Below are positions 1-10,032 of a stretch of 60,066 bases of DNA, one piece after another. The notes under the pieces were generated by a model. It was not told where the DNA came from. It saw only the letters and a list, made by a program, of their open reading frames with translations, and did not search any database. Made by a program: the position numbers and the translations under genes. The stretch is taken from contig NW_019775671.1 of assembly GCF_001039355.2 (NCBI RefSeq), positions 197,356 through 257,421 of the forward strand, read 5' to 3'. This DNA is from Lingula anatina (taxonomy: Eukaryota > Brachiopoda > Lingulata > Lingulida > Lingulidae). Every line of letters starts with the position of its first letter. Positions within the stretch are counted from its first letter, which is position 1.

Positions 1-399
1 GGGATATTCAGGAGCCAGACCGTGATCAAAAGACATACCGCGAATAGAAAATAGAATTTAGAAAATAGACATTGCATGTGAATGAAGCCTTAGTCTCTCC
101 TTGACTTTTTTTTTTTGCACTTTCTTTGTGTTCATGTTTCAAAGTTATATAGACGATTGCTCAGCTGAAAGCAACATTTGCTAATGAGGCGTCTGTTTCA
201 CGAAGCTCGCGCTCTCAAATCTAGCTTATGTTAGCGTGCACTTAGCATGGCTTATTACATGCAGTGTTGTTACGCTGCTATGAACTACTTCTAAAAACGG
301 CATATGAGACTCGAGGTTGGTGTTCTACATTGCTTGATGTATAGAATGAATCACATCTTTTCCTTTGAAATTATTCAGATTTAATTTGGAAAAAGCATT

Positions 400-950
400 G
401 GCATTGTATTCGTGTTTTAAAATGACTGCTTGAAGAACGGCGACATGATGGCGACAAGAATGACAAAGGCGTTCTGCATTACTTCACGAATAAAATAAAT
501 CAATTTATTTTCTCTTTGAATACTTTATAAGATTTAAATCATGAAAAAAAAAACACCAGCCTTCCTTAGGAACAAATATTGTGTTTCCTAAAATGGTGAC
601 TGGAAGAAGACAATGGATGACGAGAAGGTACAAATGATTTTCCTTGATCGGTTAACATATATTGCGGCTTGCACAATTATACGAGCACGCTCCTTTCTGT
701 AGAGTTTATAGGCTTGGTAATCAATTTTGATATATTTCCAGCGCACAGATCAAACGTGTTTTTGGATCAAACAGAAAATTTTATTAACCCTATCGGTGGA
801 CCTTTATATAAAGGTCCACATTCAATTTTGGTAAAGAGGCTTTGCTTTGTCTGAGAACAAATACTGCGCTTCCAGAATTTTTAGTTGATGAAGACAGTGG
901 CATGGATGACGGGGGATAAATAGTAATTCTCAATCGTTTTGTATCTTTTC
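400..950. repeat. Three diverged copies of one short unit
   Basis: A phrase beginning GAACAAATA, followed by a TGAAGAAGACA-like stretch and GGATGACG, appears near 569-640 and again near 852-925. A weaker relative lies at about 405-470 (TTGAAGAACGGCGACATGATGGCG). Spacing is roughly 160 and 280 bases, so this is not a regular satellite. The copies share perhaps 65-70% of bases by eye. They could be remnants of a duplicated segment or of an old interspersed repeat. The alignment was made by hand and the boundaries are approximate. Confidence 0.45.
796..819. repeat. Perfect 24-bp palindrome
   Basis: The half-site GTGGACCTTTAT is followed directly by its exact reverse complement, giving a 24-bp dyad with no spacer. 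It lies between two of the diverged copies described for 400-950. It could be a cruciform-prone site, a dimeric protein-binding site or the residue of an inverted duplication. The sequence shows only the symmetry. Confidence 0.9.
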
Positions 951-2184
951 AAATGCTTGCAGAATCTTAGTAGAACTGAATACATTTTACATACCGTTCA
1001 CCTCGTCTTGCCTTTACTTTTCTAACTTAGAACTGAATACCACATCATCATGCTAAGTCGGGATGCCTTATAAAACAAAATACCGTTAACACGAAAATAA
1101 ACTACAATGAACATCGTTATATATATATCTACTTAAAATTTCACTGATTCGGAATATTTCTTATTGTAATTCCCCTTGGGTTTATGTTATTGGTATATAC
1201 CCTAGATGTAGTATATCTAGCACATGTTCATTTGCAATTACACGTAATAAAAACCCCAATCAACACGTGCATTTTTAGCGGACAAATGTACTTTATAGCT
1301 ATCACACAGGGTAATCCCTTCACCTCCCTGACACATACGAACATTACAACACACATAAACTTCTAAGATGTTCGATAGAATAATACACTTCATTCTTATA
1401 TGACGGGTGAATGGGAAGTCTTCCACATCAATGGTTATTTACAGTCTAGAATGATGTGCTTTTTCTGCCTGATTGCTTATTTTTACTTCCATAAAGATAT
1501 TTTTCTTGAGATTTAATTGTAATGGAAACCATCGGAAGATTTTTCTTTGATCCAGGGCAGATGATTACCAGTGATGTAGATGTAATTCGATAAGATTATT
1601 ACCGCGAATTTCATTGCTTAGAACGCATTGCACCGTTAATATTTGCATGACTGAGAGAAGAAAGAGTCCCTAGTGTTGTTTGCAGTGATTATTTAACACG
1701 ATATATTCTCACAGCAATAACCCATAGGGTCACCTTTTGAAGGCAGCTGTATGAAATGTTAGCAGTACAAGCGGCGTTGTGATTTTTTTCCTTAATTATA
1801 TATCTTTTTCAATACTGTAATACAATGATATTACATATCTCTCTGTCTCTATTCCTATCTCTGTTATTGTATGGAAAACACATGATCTTAAGGTTAGACA
1901 ACAACTGACATAAGAAAAATATATGTCAGGCAGTTTGCTTCGCAGCTGCAAAAAATTGCACTTTATCTTATAAATGTCACTGAGCAGAGAGTTTTTCATT
2001 TGAATGATAAATTCTAGTCCTACGTCCGATTGAATAGATATGTTGCTGTATCTTCTTTAGTATAAAAGCAAATCATGCAAGCGCCTTTTCCCCCCAATTT
2101 TAATACATTTATATCCCGCTTAGAGGTGTTCTGATGTTTGTAGAAGTCAACAGTTAAGCTTTAAGATGTATTTGCGCTCCCTCA

Positions 2185-2210
2185 TCTCTCTCTCTCTCTC
2201 TCTCTCTCTC
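2185..2210. repeat. (TC)13 microsatellite
   Basis: An uninterrupted run of TC dinucleotides, one of at least six long TC/GA tracts in the window. Confidence 0.97.
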
Positions 2211-2489
2211 AGCACACTACCACAATCATTTAAACCAAATGTCAGTAAAAAAGAGAAACTAGCGTGCCATGGTTGAGATTCAGCCGCATGATCAGTGTGA
2301 CTACCAAGTCACAGAAGAGACAAAAAGTACTTTCATCTTACAGGAAACCTCACAAGTTGTACTTAAGAGCACTTATAGGATTTTACAATTCCACACTGAC
2401 TCGATAAAATTTAATTTTTGAAGAAAGATGCTACTGCTTAGCCGTTAATGGAACGACAAACGAATGCTTTTCAGAAATGCATCAAAACA

Positions 2490-3145
2490 ACTATAATCTG
2501 GGACCAGTTTCAAAAATAAATAAATAAATAGATAAATAAAAAAAAAAAAAAAAAAACTTAAGTTCAAAAGTGGCCTTTAAGTTTGAAACCTAACATTATT
2601 TACTACTTGAAATTTGTATGTGTTTGGATGCAACTTTGACCCTGACATACATTATTTTACCCTTGGTCAGTTAAATGGCACATCCACAAAGGTGGTCTCT
2701 TGTATGCAGTTCTCAATAGAAGCTATAAAAATCATAAAAAAGTTAATTTAGAAAGAATAAAGAAAGTTAATGTTGTATTTTAAGCTATTTTGGTCCCTTT
2801 TCGAGATTGACCTTGACATTCAGGCATGACCATGACCTGTGATACTTCCAAACTTTTTACAAATGAATGGCCATCACTTGGAACATTGGAAATGAAACCT
2901 CTCACAAGTTGTAAAGTTACACAGTTTTCATGATATGCCCATTTAAACATCCGCCCCTCAAACACCCGCATTGGCGGCCATTTTGGATTTTGGCCTTTTT
3001 AACATGGGTGGATTCCGGTGGGAAATTATCTGGGTTATATTGGTCCAAACTGGATCGGATTCTATTGAGAAACCTTTGTTTACATTTTTTGCAAACTGAA
3101 CGGAGACATTTCGTTCGTTTACTGGACTAATACCCCTATTAGTGT
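2490..3145. repeat. Probable old interspersed repeat with A-rich end
   Basis: This block starts with an AAAT-rich stretch running into a poly-A tract (about 2537-2556). It continues with phrases typical of dispersed invertebrate repeats: TTGACCTTGACATTCAGG, GGCGGCCATTTTGGATTTTG and the alternating 'TGACCATGACC' style. It ends near a stem ACTAATA-CCCC-TATTAGT at 3126-3143. The A-rich tract at one end suggests a retroposed origin, but no internal polymerase III box or reverse transcriptase frame was recognised. Assignment as a repeat rests on recalled word usage, not on a second copy in this window. Confidence 0.4.
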
Positions 3146-3308
3146 CTGATATCCTAAAACTGTTTCACTGGAAAACGCACGAAATCAACTTGAACCCCAC
3201 CTTGCCCCTCCTTGTATCCAAATATGCTAAGGCAAATAGGACGAACAGATAGTGTAATACATATTTCTGTAGAGTGCATTGAAATGCATATAATAGAATG
3301 CCCTATAC

Positions 3309-3372
<64 letters not shown>
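3309..3372. repeat. (TAA)21 microsatellite
   Basis: A 64-base uninterrupted TAA/ATA trinucleotide run. Its length and purity suggest recent expansion and likely polymorphism. Confidence 0.97.
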
Positions 3373-3954
3373 GGTGCAGCTTACGTCTCTTCACCGTGTC
3401 CAATTATAGTACGCTGATTTTGATTTAAGATTCATAATGATTTTAATAACGCCTCGATCGAAGAATCCAGAATAATTTCCTGATTTTACGGCCTTTAAAC
3501 TTCGCCGAGTGCTATTTTGATTGTCTTCCGCTGAAAGTTTTGTTCTCGAAAATCGATCCATTAACGCAAAAACGTAAATCTCCTTGTTTTATTATTTCAT
3601 TAAATCATTGGGGTAAGATAATGAATTTGTCCAACACTCCATGTGTCAAAATAATGTTTTCAACTGCTTAGATACCTCTGACATTCACGAGCCCGAGATG
3701 TCGAATTCACATCAGGTCTAACCTTATAATTATAACATAATTTTATGAAATTTTATAAGACTGAAGAAGGTAGATCGATTAAGAGGAAGAAGGGGGACAC
3801 TGAATGCCATCTGTCCCGAACTGTAAATGTGCACTAAAGTAAGAAAATGAAGTCAACCATCTCTTTCGAGAGAAGGAAAAAATGAGATGAATGAGTGGAC
3901 GAATAGAAACGATGCAGTGGGAAGGGTGGTCGAAATTGGGTCAGAGATACATTA

Positions 3955-4136
3955 CATACCAGGCCCGTATCCAGAGAGGGGGGGTTCGGGGGGTTCGAAA
4001 GAACCTCCCCTTTTGCTGGGAAAAGGCCCACTTTGGGTAAAATTTGATCTAGGTACATGATGTTTTTATGGGAAAAGGTCCACTTTTTCAAAAAAAGAAC
4101 CCCCTTTTTAAAATTGCTGGCTACGGGCCTGCATAC
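3955..4136. mobile_element. Short terminal-inverted-repeat element (MITE-like) with 5-bp target duplication
   Basis: The left end CAGGCCCGTATCCAG (3960-3974) matches the reverse complement of the right end (4117-4131) at 14 of 15 positions. The element body is 172 bp. The pentamer CATAC lies immediately outside both ends (3955-3959 and 4132-4136), as expected for a target-site duplication. Inside are G-runs and C-runs that also pair (GGGGTTC near the left, GAACCCCC near the right) and a duplicated phrase GGGAAAAGG(C/T)CCACTTT. No coding capacity is present, so it would be non-autonomous. The superfamily is not assigned: five bases is too short for a typical hAT duplication. Confidence 0.75.
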
Positions 4137-6037
4137 CTACTTATATACATTTATGTTTTTGTGTAGACACATGCAAAAATGCATCCACACAAACAGACAG
4201 ACGAAAAAAGACAGATAAAAGTCAAGCTTATTTGCCAACAGAAAAACACGTACTTCCAAAACTAAATTAAATATGACGTTTGCATTAAAGCGTGAACGTC
4301 ACTGGGAGCATCGCGCAATCGAAATAACTATACCAGCTCACGTACATGAAACCGTGCGTAATTCCACTTAGAATGGATGGAGTAGTCGACGTTGTACAAA
4401 TTCTAAATCAGCATGGTTTTAATAGAAGGTACATGAGTATCCGGCACTTAATCTTTAATGGCGCAGGGGAAAGGTTTGAGAACGAGGGTGTCACTAATAA
4501 GTTAGCGGTGAAGGAACTCCCGCCAAGTGTAGCTTTTTAATGCAGAAAACCAGGTGATTATGGATTCCATTTGTCTTTTAACCTTTAATCTACAAAAACG
4601 TGTCGGTTTGGGTACCGGTAGTTGTTTAAGTTCTACATTTAGCTTGGTTTTTTTCTGCCAATCTTATTTTCTATAGATGTGAATCTCATATTCTAAAAAA
4701 TGTATTCCAGTCAGCAGTCTTTATCAGGATAACCAAGAATGATTAAGAAGGGTGGGAGGGGGGTCAATAGATATGCTAATGACATGGAATTATCAGGCCA
4801 GTTGGCTTTATGTAAAAACACACGGAATGTACCCCTCCCGGCCCGTAAAACACATGTCATTCTCCAGGTCGGCGCCGCGGGGAATTGAGCGAAAAGGCGG
4901 TTAATTGGGCCGCTTAGGCAGTTACTCAGTATGAGGCTTTTTTTCCTAACAACACAAGTCGCATGAGTGACCTTTTCAGGGTCTGTTAAATCCTGGCAGA
5001 GACTGAGGCTGACGCGTGTTTCAATTCGCCGTTCTCCGTTTCATGAAGCCTAAAGCAGTGTGCACAAAACACATTGTGGACGACCTTAGGCACGGTATAA
5101 TAATCAAGCATTAGAGAGTATTACCTGTTATTCCCAAAAAGTCTCTGACGATAAAGACGATCAAATTATCGATAAAGACACTGTGTCAATTAGATATAAC
5201 TGTAATTCCGTCTTGTCAAAAGCAATGATAATTTTCTTCAATATTTAAAACTACGTAACAGAATAAAAGACATTGATAACCGGCACAATATGTCGTCGTG
5301 GGAACTTATGTATAAATATGAGATTGACAATGGGCTTTGACAATATGTAATTTAATAGCCTCCATGCCAAATTAGTGATGGATCATTCAGTAATATTTTA
5401 GAAAAGCAAAACGGATCTTATAAAAAGCCCCAGGGAAAACTCTATTTTGTTAGTTTGGCATTTCTATTCAAAGTACTATGTCCTTTCTCTCTAACATAAG
5501 TCAGTAAAATAGTTCTTGCCGTTTCGTTATGTTTTGAAGTCCAGGAGTTCTTGTATGTTTGATGCTGTGATGGAAATTAAACATTTTCAATAAGTGTGGT
5601 TTAGGTCCAGTTTTTTTAATCAAAACTTCAGCATTACTCTTCCACCCCTATCTCAAAGATCCATCACAATCTGTTATAAGATAGAATGAATTCCAGTCGC
5701 TTGTGAATTAAGAATGCTAGATTCACATTAGTCACATATGAGCCCATTGGGATTCAAAATGTTGCAAAACATTGCAAGTTTCTCAAATTGAACATTAAGA
5801 TTTCAACATTTTCCTAACCGGTCCTTTTCCCTATTGATACCCATCTTACGGTTGATTGGATTTAATGTATCTTTTTGCATGTTTGGTATCGGCAAAAACC
5901 AATTTTGAACCTGTAGCAATGGAATTTTTTACGTCAAAATAACACTGAATAGTAAAAAAGGCCAGTCTCTTCTTAACCTCCTATACATTCATACTACTGT
6001 GCAATGGCCGCTATATTTACAGAAAAATCATTTAAGA

Positions 6038-6060
6038 AAACGATGATGTGAACATCGTTT
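6038..6060. repeat. Short hairpin
   Basis: AAACGATG and CATCGTTT form an 8-bp perfect stem around a 7-base loop. It is too short to interpret alone and is recorded because a second hairpin lies about 60 bases downstream. Confidence 0.6.
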
Positions 6061-6122
6061 GGCAGAGGCATTCACTTTGATTAACAGAATGCTATATGGC
6101 TAGGTGTCAACCTGGCGACACA

Positions 6123-6161
6123 TTGGCAAGATATAATGTGTCTGTTATTAAATCTTGCCAA
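6123..6161. repeat. 10-bp perfect inverted repeat with 19-base spacer
   Basis: TTGGCAAGAT at 6123-6132 pairs exactly with ATCTTGCCAA at 6152-6161. Inside the spacer ATAA and TTAT can extend the stem with a small bulge. The folded length is about 40 nucleotides, shorter than a typical microRNA precursor, and no known microRNA seed was recognised. Confidence 0.6.
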
Positions 6162-7452
6162 AATGAAGGATTCTGTAAGTCGATTTTCGTAATGATTTCA
6201 AGGGAATCACAAGCAGGCCACTCACGGAGACAGATGCCATGTGGCACTGGGGCATATTTCTGAAATTTGGAGCTTTTTGAATGATCGAATTATTGGTTGA
6301 TGAAAATCTGCCAAAACATGAATGCTGAAGGGCATAATGTTTGAAACGATAACTTAGAAATCATTTGACATGGTTATACCATTGGTGTGATAGTATCAAA
6401 CATCAATAGGAACGTTTCTCATTTTTAAAACAAATTTTTATGTCAATGCATGGGAATTACTTGTTATTTTTGTAAGATGTTTATGTTTTTTTAGCTGTTG
6501 CTTCAAAACCAGACAAAGTACAGTGCTTGATGTTTTCTGAAATGACTTTAAATTTTACTTTAACATTTCATTCACAAAAACAATAAAGATTAGTGTGAGT
6601 ACACGTACATGTATGATGACAAGAACAATGTATGAACATATGACATTGTCTGTAAATTTTATCCGCCGACGCTAATCTTATAAAGATGTCAAATTAAGTG
6701 AAAATTATATTTGCCTTTGTCTACATAAGAAGGCACATTACTATGGTTGGGCTGTTTGCAACCTAGTAACCAAAGATCACTCATATTCTTTTGGTATGGT
6801 AGGTCTTAGTGTAGGTCTTAACCAAACTGAAGCAAGTAATAGTCCTTTTGGCAGTTAAGCATCGTCATTTTCCCATTCAAGACAGACAGAGAAAGCGATG
6901 TTTTTTTTATACATACAGACAATTAAAAAGGATGCAAAATTCATGATTCCAAGAATGCCACTCATCACTTTAACATTAGATCAAAGTGCGACAGCTTAGA
7001 AGGGGGACGGTAATGTGAGGGGCATCGATGCTGAAACCTTCACTGGATTATCCAATCAGAAGGCGCAACACAATTGTTCTTCCATCACAGTCCCATGGTG
7101 ACGACAAAGCCAATATCGTAGAAAATCACTCACTTATGATAACACAGTTTTAATGAGCCTCTAGTGATCAGATTAAACTTGATCTATGTTGCTGTCAATT
7201 TTCACTTTAAACACCGTTATCAATATATCAACCGTCTGCGGATAAAATGGGGAGTCGATGTAAAGGGCAATGTCAATCTATCTGCATTTTTAACCGCAGA
7301 TTTAAATTATCTGTATTGCTTTCGCCGCTGAGGATTGTTCAGATCGAACGTTGGTGATTAGGGGCAATCAAGGAAGGTTTCCCCCGGATACACGTTGCCG
7401 CGATTGGATCCGGCATTTAAAAGAACCGATACTTAGATTTTCCGCGAAAGAT

Positions 7453-7740
7453 ATCCCGCACAAAAACGAAGTAGATACTCCAGCGCAGTAGACTACTGCA
7501 ATCATACTGCAAACATGCTTCAAATCTGCTTCGACGTGGGAGCTAATTAGCATATTTGAAACATGCTTCTATCATGCTGCTAATCTACTGCATTAATGCT
7601 CCTCCTCTGTACAGCCCTATGTAATTTTTGAAGTAGAATTGCAGTAGGCTATGCTGCATTTCTACTGCAAATATGCTCCACACCTCTACTGCGTTAATGC
7701 TTCTTTGCTACTTCGATACTACTGCGTTTTCGTGCGGGAT
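7453..7740. mobile_element. 288-bp terminal-inverted-repeat element with reiterated interior
   Basis: The left end ATCCCGCACAAAAACG, continuing into AAGTAG, matches the reverse complement of the right end (CTACTGCGTTTTCGTGCGGGAT) at about 20 of 22 positions. The interior is built from recurring short words: CTACTGC/TACTGCA occurs at least five times and ATGCTTC/ATGCTCC at least five times, in both arms. No protein frame is present. The ends abut AT on each side, so a 2-bp duplication is possible but cannot be told apart from element sequence. This is best read as a non-autonomous DNA transposon (MITE). Confidence 0.75.
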
Positions 7741-8398
7741 GTCTCCCATTTCGATGTTTCTTGGACTCTTCCAACCTCATTTGACTGAGAATTTGTGAAA
7801 AGATAATAGTTCATACCAGTTCGTAAAATGTATATTACCTGCAAAAATTGAACATGACAAGTGGAAAAAAATAATCAAATGTTACAAAATGGCTTTATTG
7901 AAACACTCAATTAGATTCAACTAGTACAAAAGAGAATTCAAAAGAAGGGGGGTGCAATTCTGACAGCTGTGAAGAATTGCCCAGAATGGTCAATATACTT
8001 TGGCGTCTTTTATCGTAAAGAAAGGGGTTATCTTCGATTATTTTAATAATGGTAACTTGATAAGACTTATTTAACAATAATATGAAATTAGTAGTGTGTA
8101 GGCGTACAAGACACCATTATTCTGTAACCGCTGGTAAGAACAATCTGATTCCGATCGTTTAGCATTTATCCACTATTGGTTTTATGGATAACATACAGAG
8201 TTTGTTACTGCGCCTATTGGATAACGGCTTGATTGCGTTGGTACCTGTAATTGCAGGAGTAAAGTGATACTGGTTGGGAGAGGTGTTTGGCAATTAAAAA
8301 CACAAACCAAGCTGAAATGCACAGGATGCGTAAACAGTGTCGTCTTCTCAATTGTCCCCGTCTTACTTATTTTGATGCTCTGCTCTCTTCACATGAAT

Positions 8399-8428
8399 AA
8401 AAAAAAAAAATGAAAAAAAAAAAAAAAA
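8399..8428. repeat. Interrupted poly-A tract
   Basis: Twelve A, then TG, then sixteen A. It could be a retroposon tail, but no body with a target duplication was found beside it. Confidence 0.9.
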
Positions 8429-9034
8429 CGACATGAATTAAGTAGCTTGCGATATCTTTCTATTTGCTGGTTGGTTATCTTTTTGACACTCCTTTGAACA
8501 AGTTACGTCTTTCAGAGATCATTTAGTATTTCAAGGCGGTCTGTGCATTATTACTAGTAGTCCACATACCGGTAAAACTGAAACAAATCTGGACAGAGCA
8601 GTCGTCACAAGGTCTTGTCAGAACTTTCTGACGTCCAAACACACACACATATGTAACACTTCGTGAGACAAATAAAGACACCAAATTGCAACCTAGGACG
8701 AGAGATTAATTTGTCTGAAGCTACGTAAGTCTTTGTTTGCATGCCTAGACATTAGGTTCTGTAAGTGGAATCTGTTATGCCATTTGGTGATAATGAAAAT
8801 TTCCGTGGTTGATGATCCCATGGGGGAGGGACGTCAATGCCTTATCAAAAGTCTACGTGAGATTAGTTGTCCCGTTTACACAGACCAGACGTCTACCGCC
8901 GAGGAAGACGCTTCGGGCGTTTGTGGCTAAACCTAGAAACATGCGGGTTAATTAGCTACACTTACGGATGTCGTCTGCAAGGTTAACGCTATAAATCTGT
9001 AGCAATTTGTTTAAGGCGAGTCGTGTAAACCGTG

Positions 9035-9065
<31 letters not shown>
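9035..9065. repeat. Poly-A tract of 31 bases
   Basis: An uninterrupted A run. The minus-strand open frame across it is only the resulting poly-phenylalanine. Confidence 0.95.
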
Positions 9066-9067
<2 letters not shown>

Positions 9068-9324
9068 GCACTTCAGATTTTAGGCTCTGAAACTCGAAGA
9101 GATGAAAATAATCTTTGAATTGCACGGTTTCAGTCGTGACCGACATCCAGATGGTAAAAATGTTTTGGTCCTTAAGTTATGCTTCATTTACCTGACAATG
9201 CTGTTTATACAGGACTTCCAGTTCATTGTCTTTGATGTACGCCTACAAGAAAAAAAGTTTAGACGAAAAGAAGAGCGCAAATGCAAGGGCGTTTACTGTG
9301 TCAATTAGCAAAGGAAGAACAAGG

Positions 9325-9326
<2 letters not shown>

Positions 9327-9356
<30 letters not shown>
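9327..9356. repeat. (AC)15 microsatellite
   Basis: An uninterrupted AC dinucleotide run. Confidence 0.97.
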
Positions 9357-9358
<2 letters not shown>

Positions 9359-9851
9359 ATGTTTGAACCTATAGAACGTGATTTATTCTAGAACAAGCTC
9401 TCACTGAAGGTCTCATTGAAATTCTTTATGCGACATCCTTATTTGACAGCAAAACGAAAAGATGGGGGTATTTGCTTTGACTTGTTTGTCGTTCTATGGT
9501 ACATTATTTGTTGTCTAATTTGGGCGATTGTCAGTATTTTGAATAACATAAGTGCGACCCATCCCTCTATTTTCAGGCCATTTTAATAAATGTCCTCTTA
9601 TGACTTCTTTACCTTCCAGTTGAAAAAAAAATGAAAAACGAAACTTAGGTCAGTTTGCCCTAAATGTATGCTCCTCCCACACTAGATATATTACCTACAT
9701 TTAACAACGACCCCATGCCTACATATAAAGACTGCGGGACTGATAAGTTTATTTCTTTAATTGGCAAACAGAAATGAAGCCCAAAAGCAGAGCAAAGGTC
9801 TGCAACGGCATTGACATTTGTCAAAAGCATACAGCCAATCCCCTGCGAAAA

Positions 9852-10032
9852 TAAGGTGTGTATTAATCTTACATAGAATTATCACCGTGTTGATCTAGGT
9901 TTTGAAATTAATAAATTAAGCTAAAAATGCACCTGAAAATATCAACTTTAACTAGGCATAAAATGTTTTATACCTAGTTTCAGTTGCTCTCTATAGATTC
10001 ATTTTCAGCCTAGTTTATTAATTTGCACCTTA
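9852..10032. mobile_element. Foldback element with nested palindromes
   Basis: The inner palindrome AACTAGGCATAAAA / TTTTATACCTAGTT (9950-9979) and an outer pair AAATTAATAAATTAAGCT (9905-9922) / AGCCTAGTTTATTAATTT (10007-10024) share the same symmetry centre at 9964.5. A CTGAAAAT/ATTTTCAG pair lies between them, slightly offset by indels. An outermost pair TAAGGTGNNNATTAAT (9852-9867) / its inverse (10017-10032) may mark the true ends. The common centre argues for one hairpin-type element. No target duplication was identified. Confidence 0.6.

Larger units (their letters stand above)
1..2480. other. Non-coding interval, AT-rich
   Basis: No open frame here exceeds about 70 codons and none resembles a known protein. 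Apart from the diverged tandem copies, the palindrome and the TC tract listed separately, I see only unique AT-rich sequence. A short phrase, TAGAACTGAATAC, occurs at about 970 and again at about 1027. Confidence 0.7.
4140..7452. other. Non-coding interval, mostly unique sequence
   Basis: No recognisable exon. It holds a locally GC-rich patch at 4860-5050, two hairpins at 6038-6060 and 6123-6161, and a high-complexity patch at 7000-7380. The rest is ordinary AT-rich sequence without visible repeats. Confidence 0.65.
7741..9851. other. Non-coding interval with A-tracts and a CA tract
   Basis: Holds the poly-A and CA tracts listed separately. A homeodomain-type GGCAATTAAAAAC stretch lies near 8290. 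Frames around 8733-8930 and 9102-9308 are short and unrecognised. Confidence 0.6.

Noticed and set aside
3985-4005. GGTTCGAAAGAACC, resembling a tRNA T-loop
   Set aside because: It is a palindromic part of the short element at 3960-4131; no acceptor stem or A-box is present.
6123-6161. Possible microRNA precursor
   Set aside because: The stem is too short and GGCAAGAT only partly resembles a known seed; the rest of that microRNA does not match.
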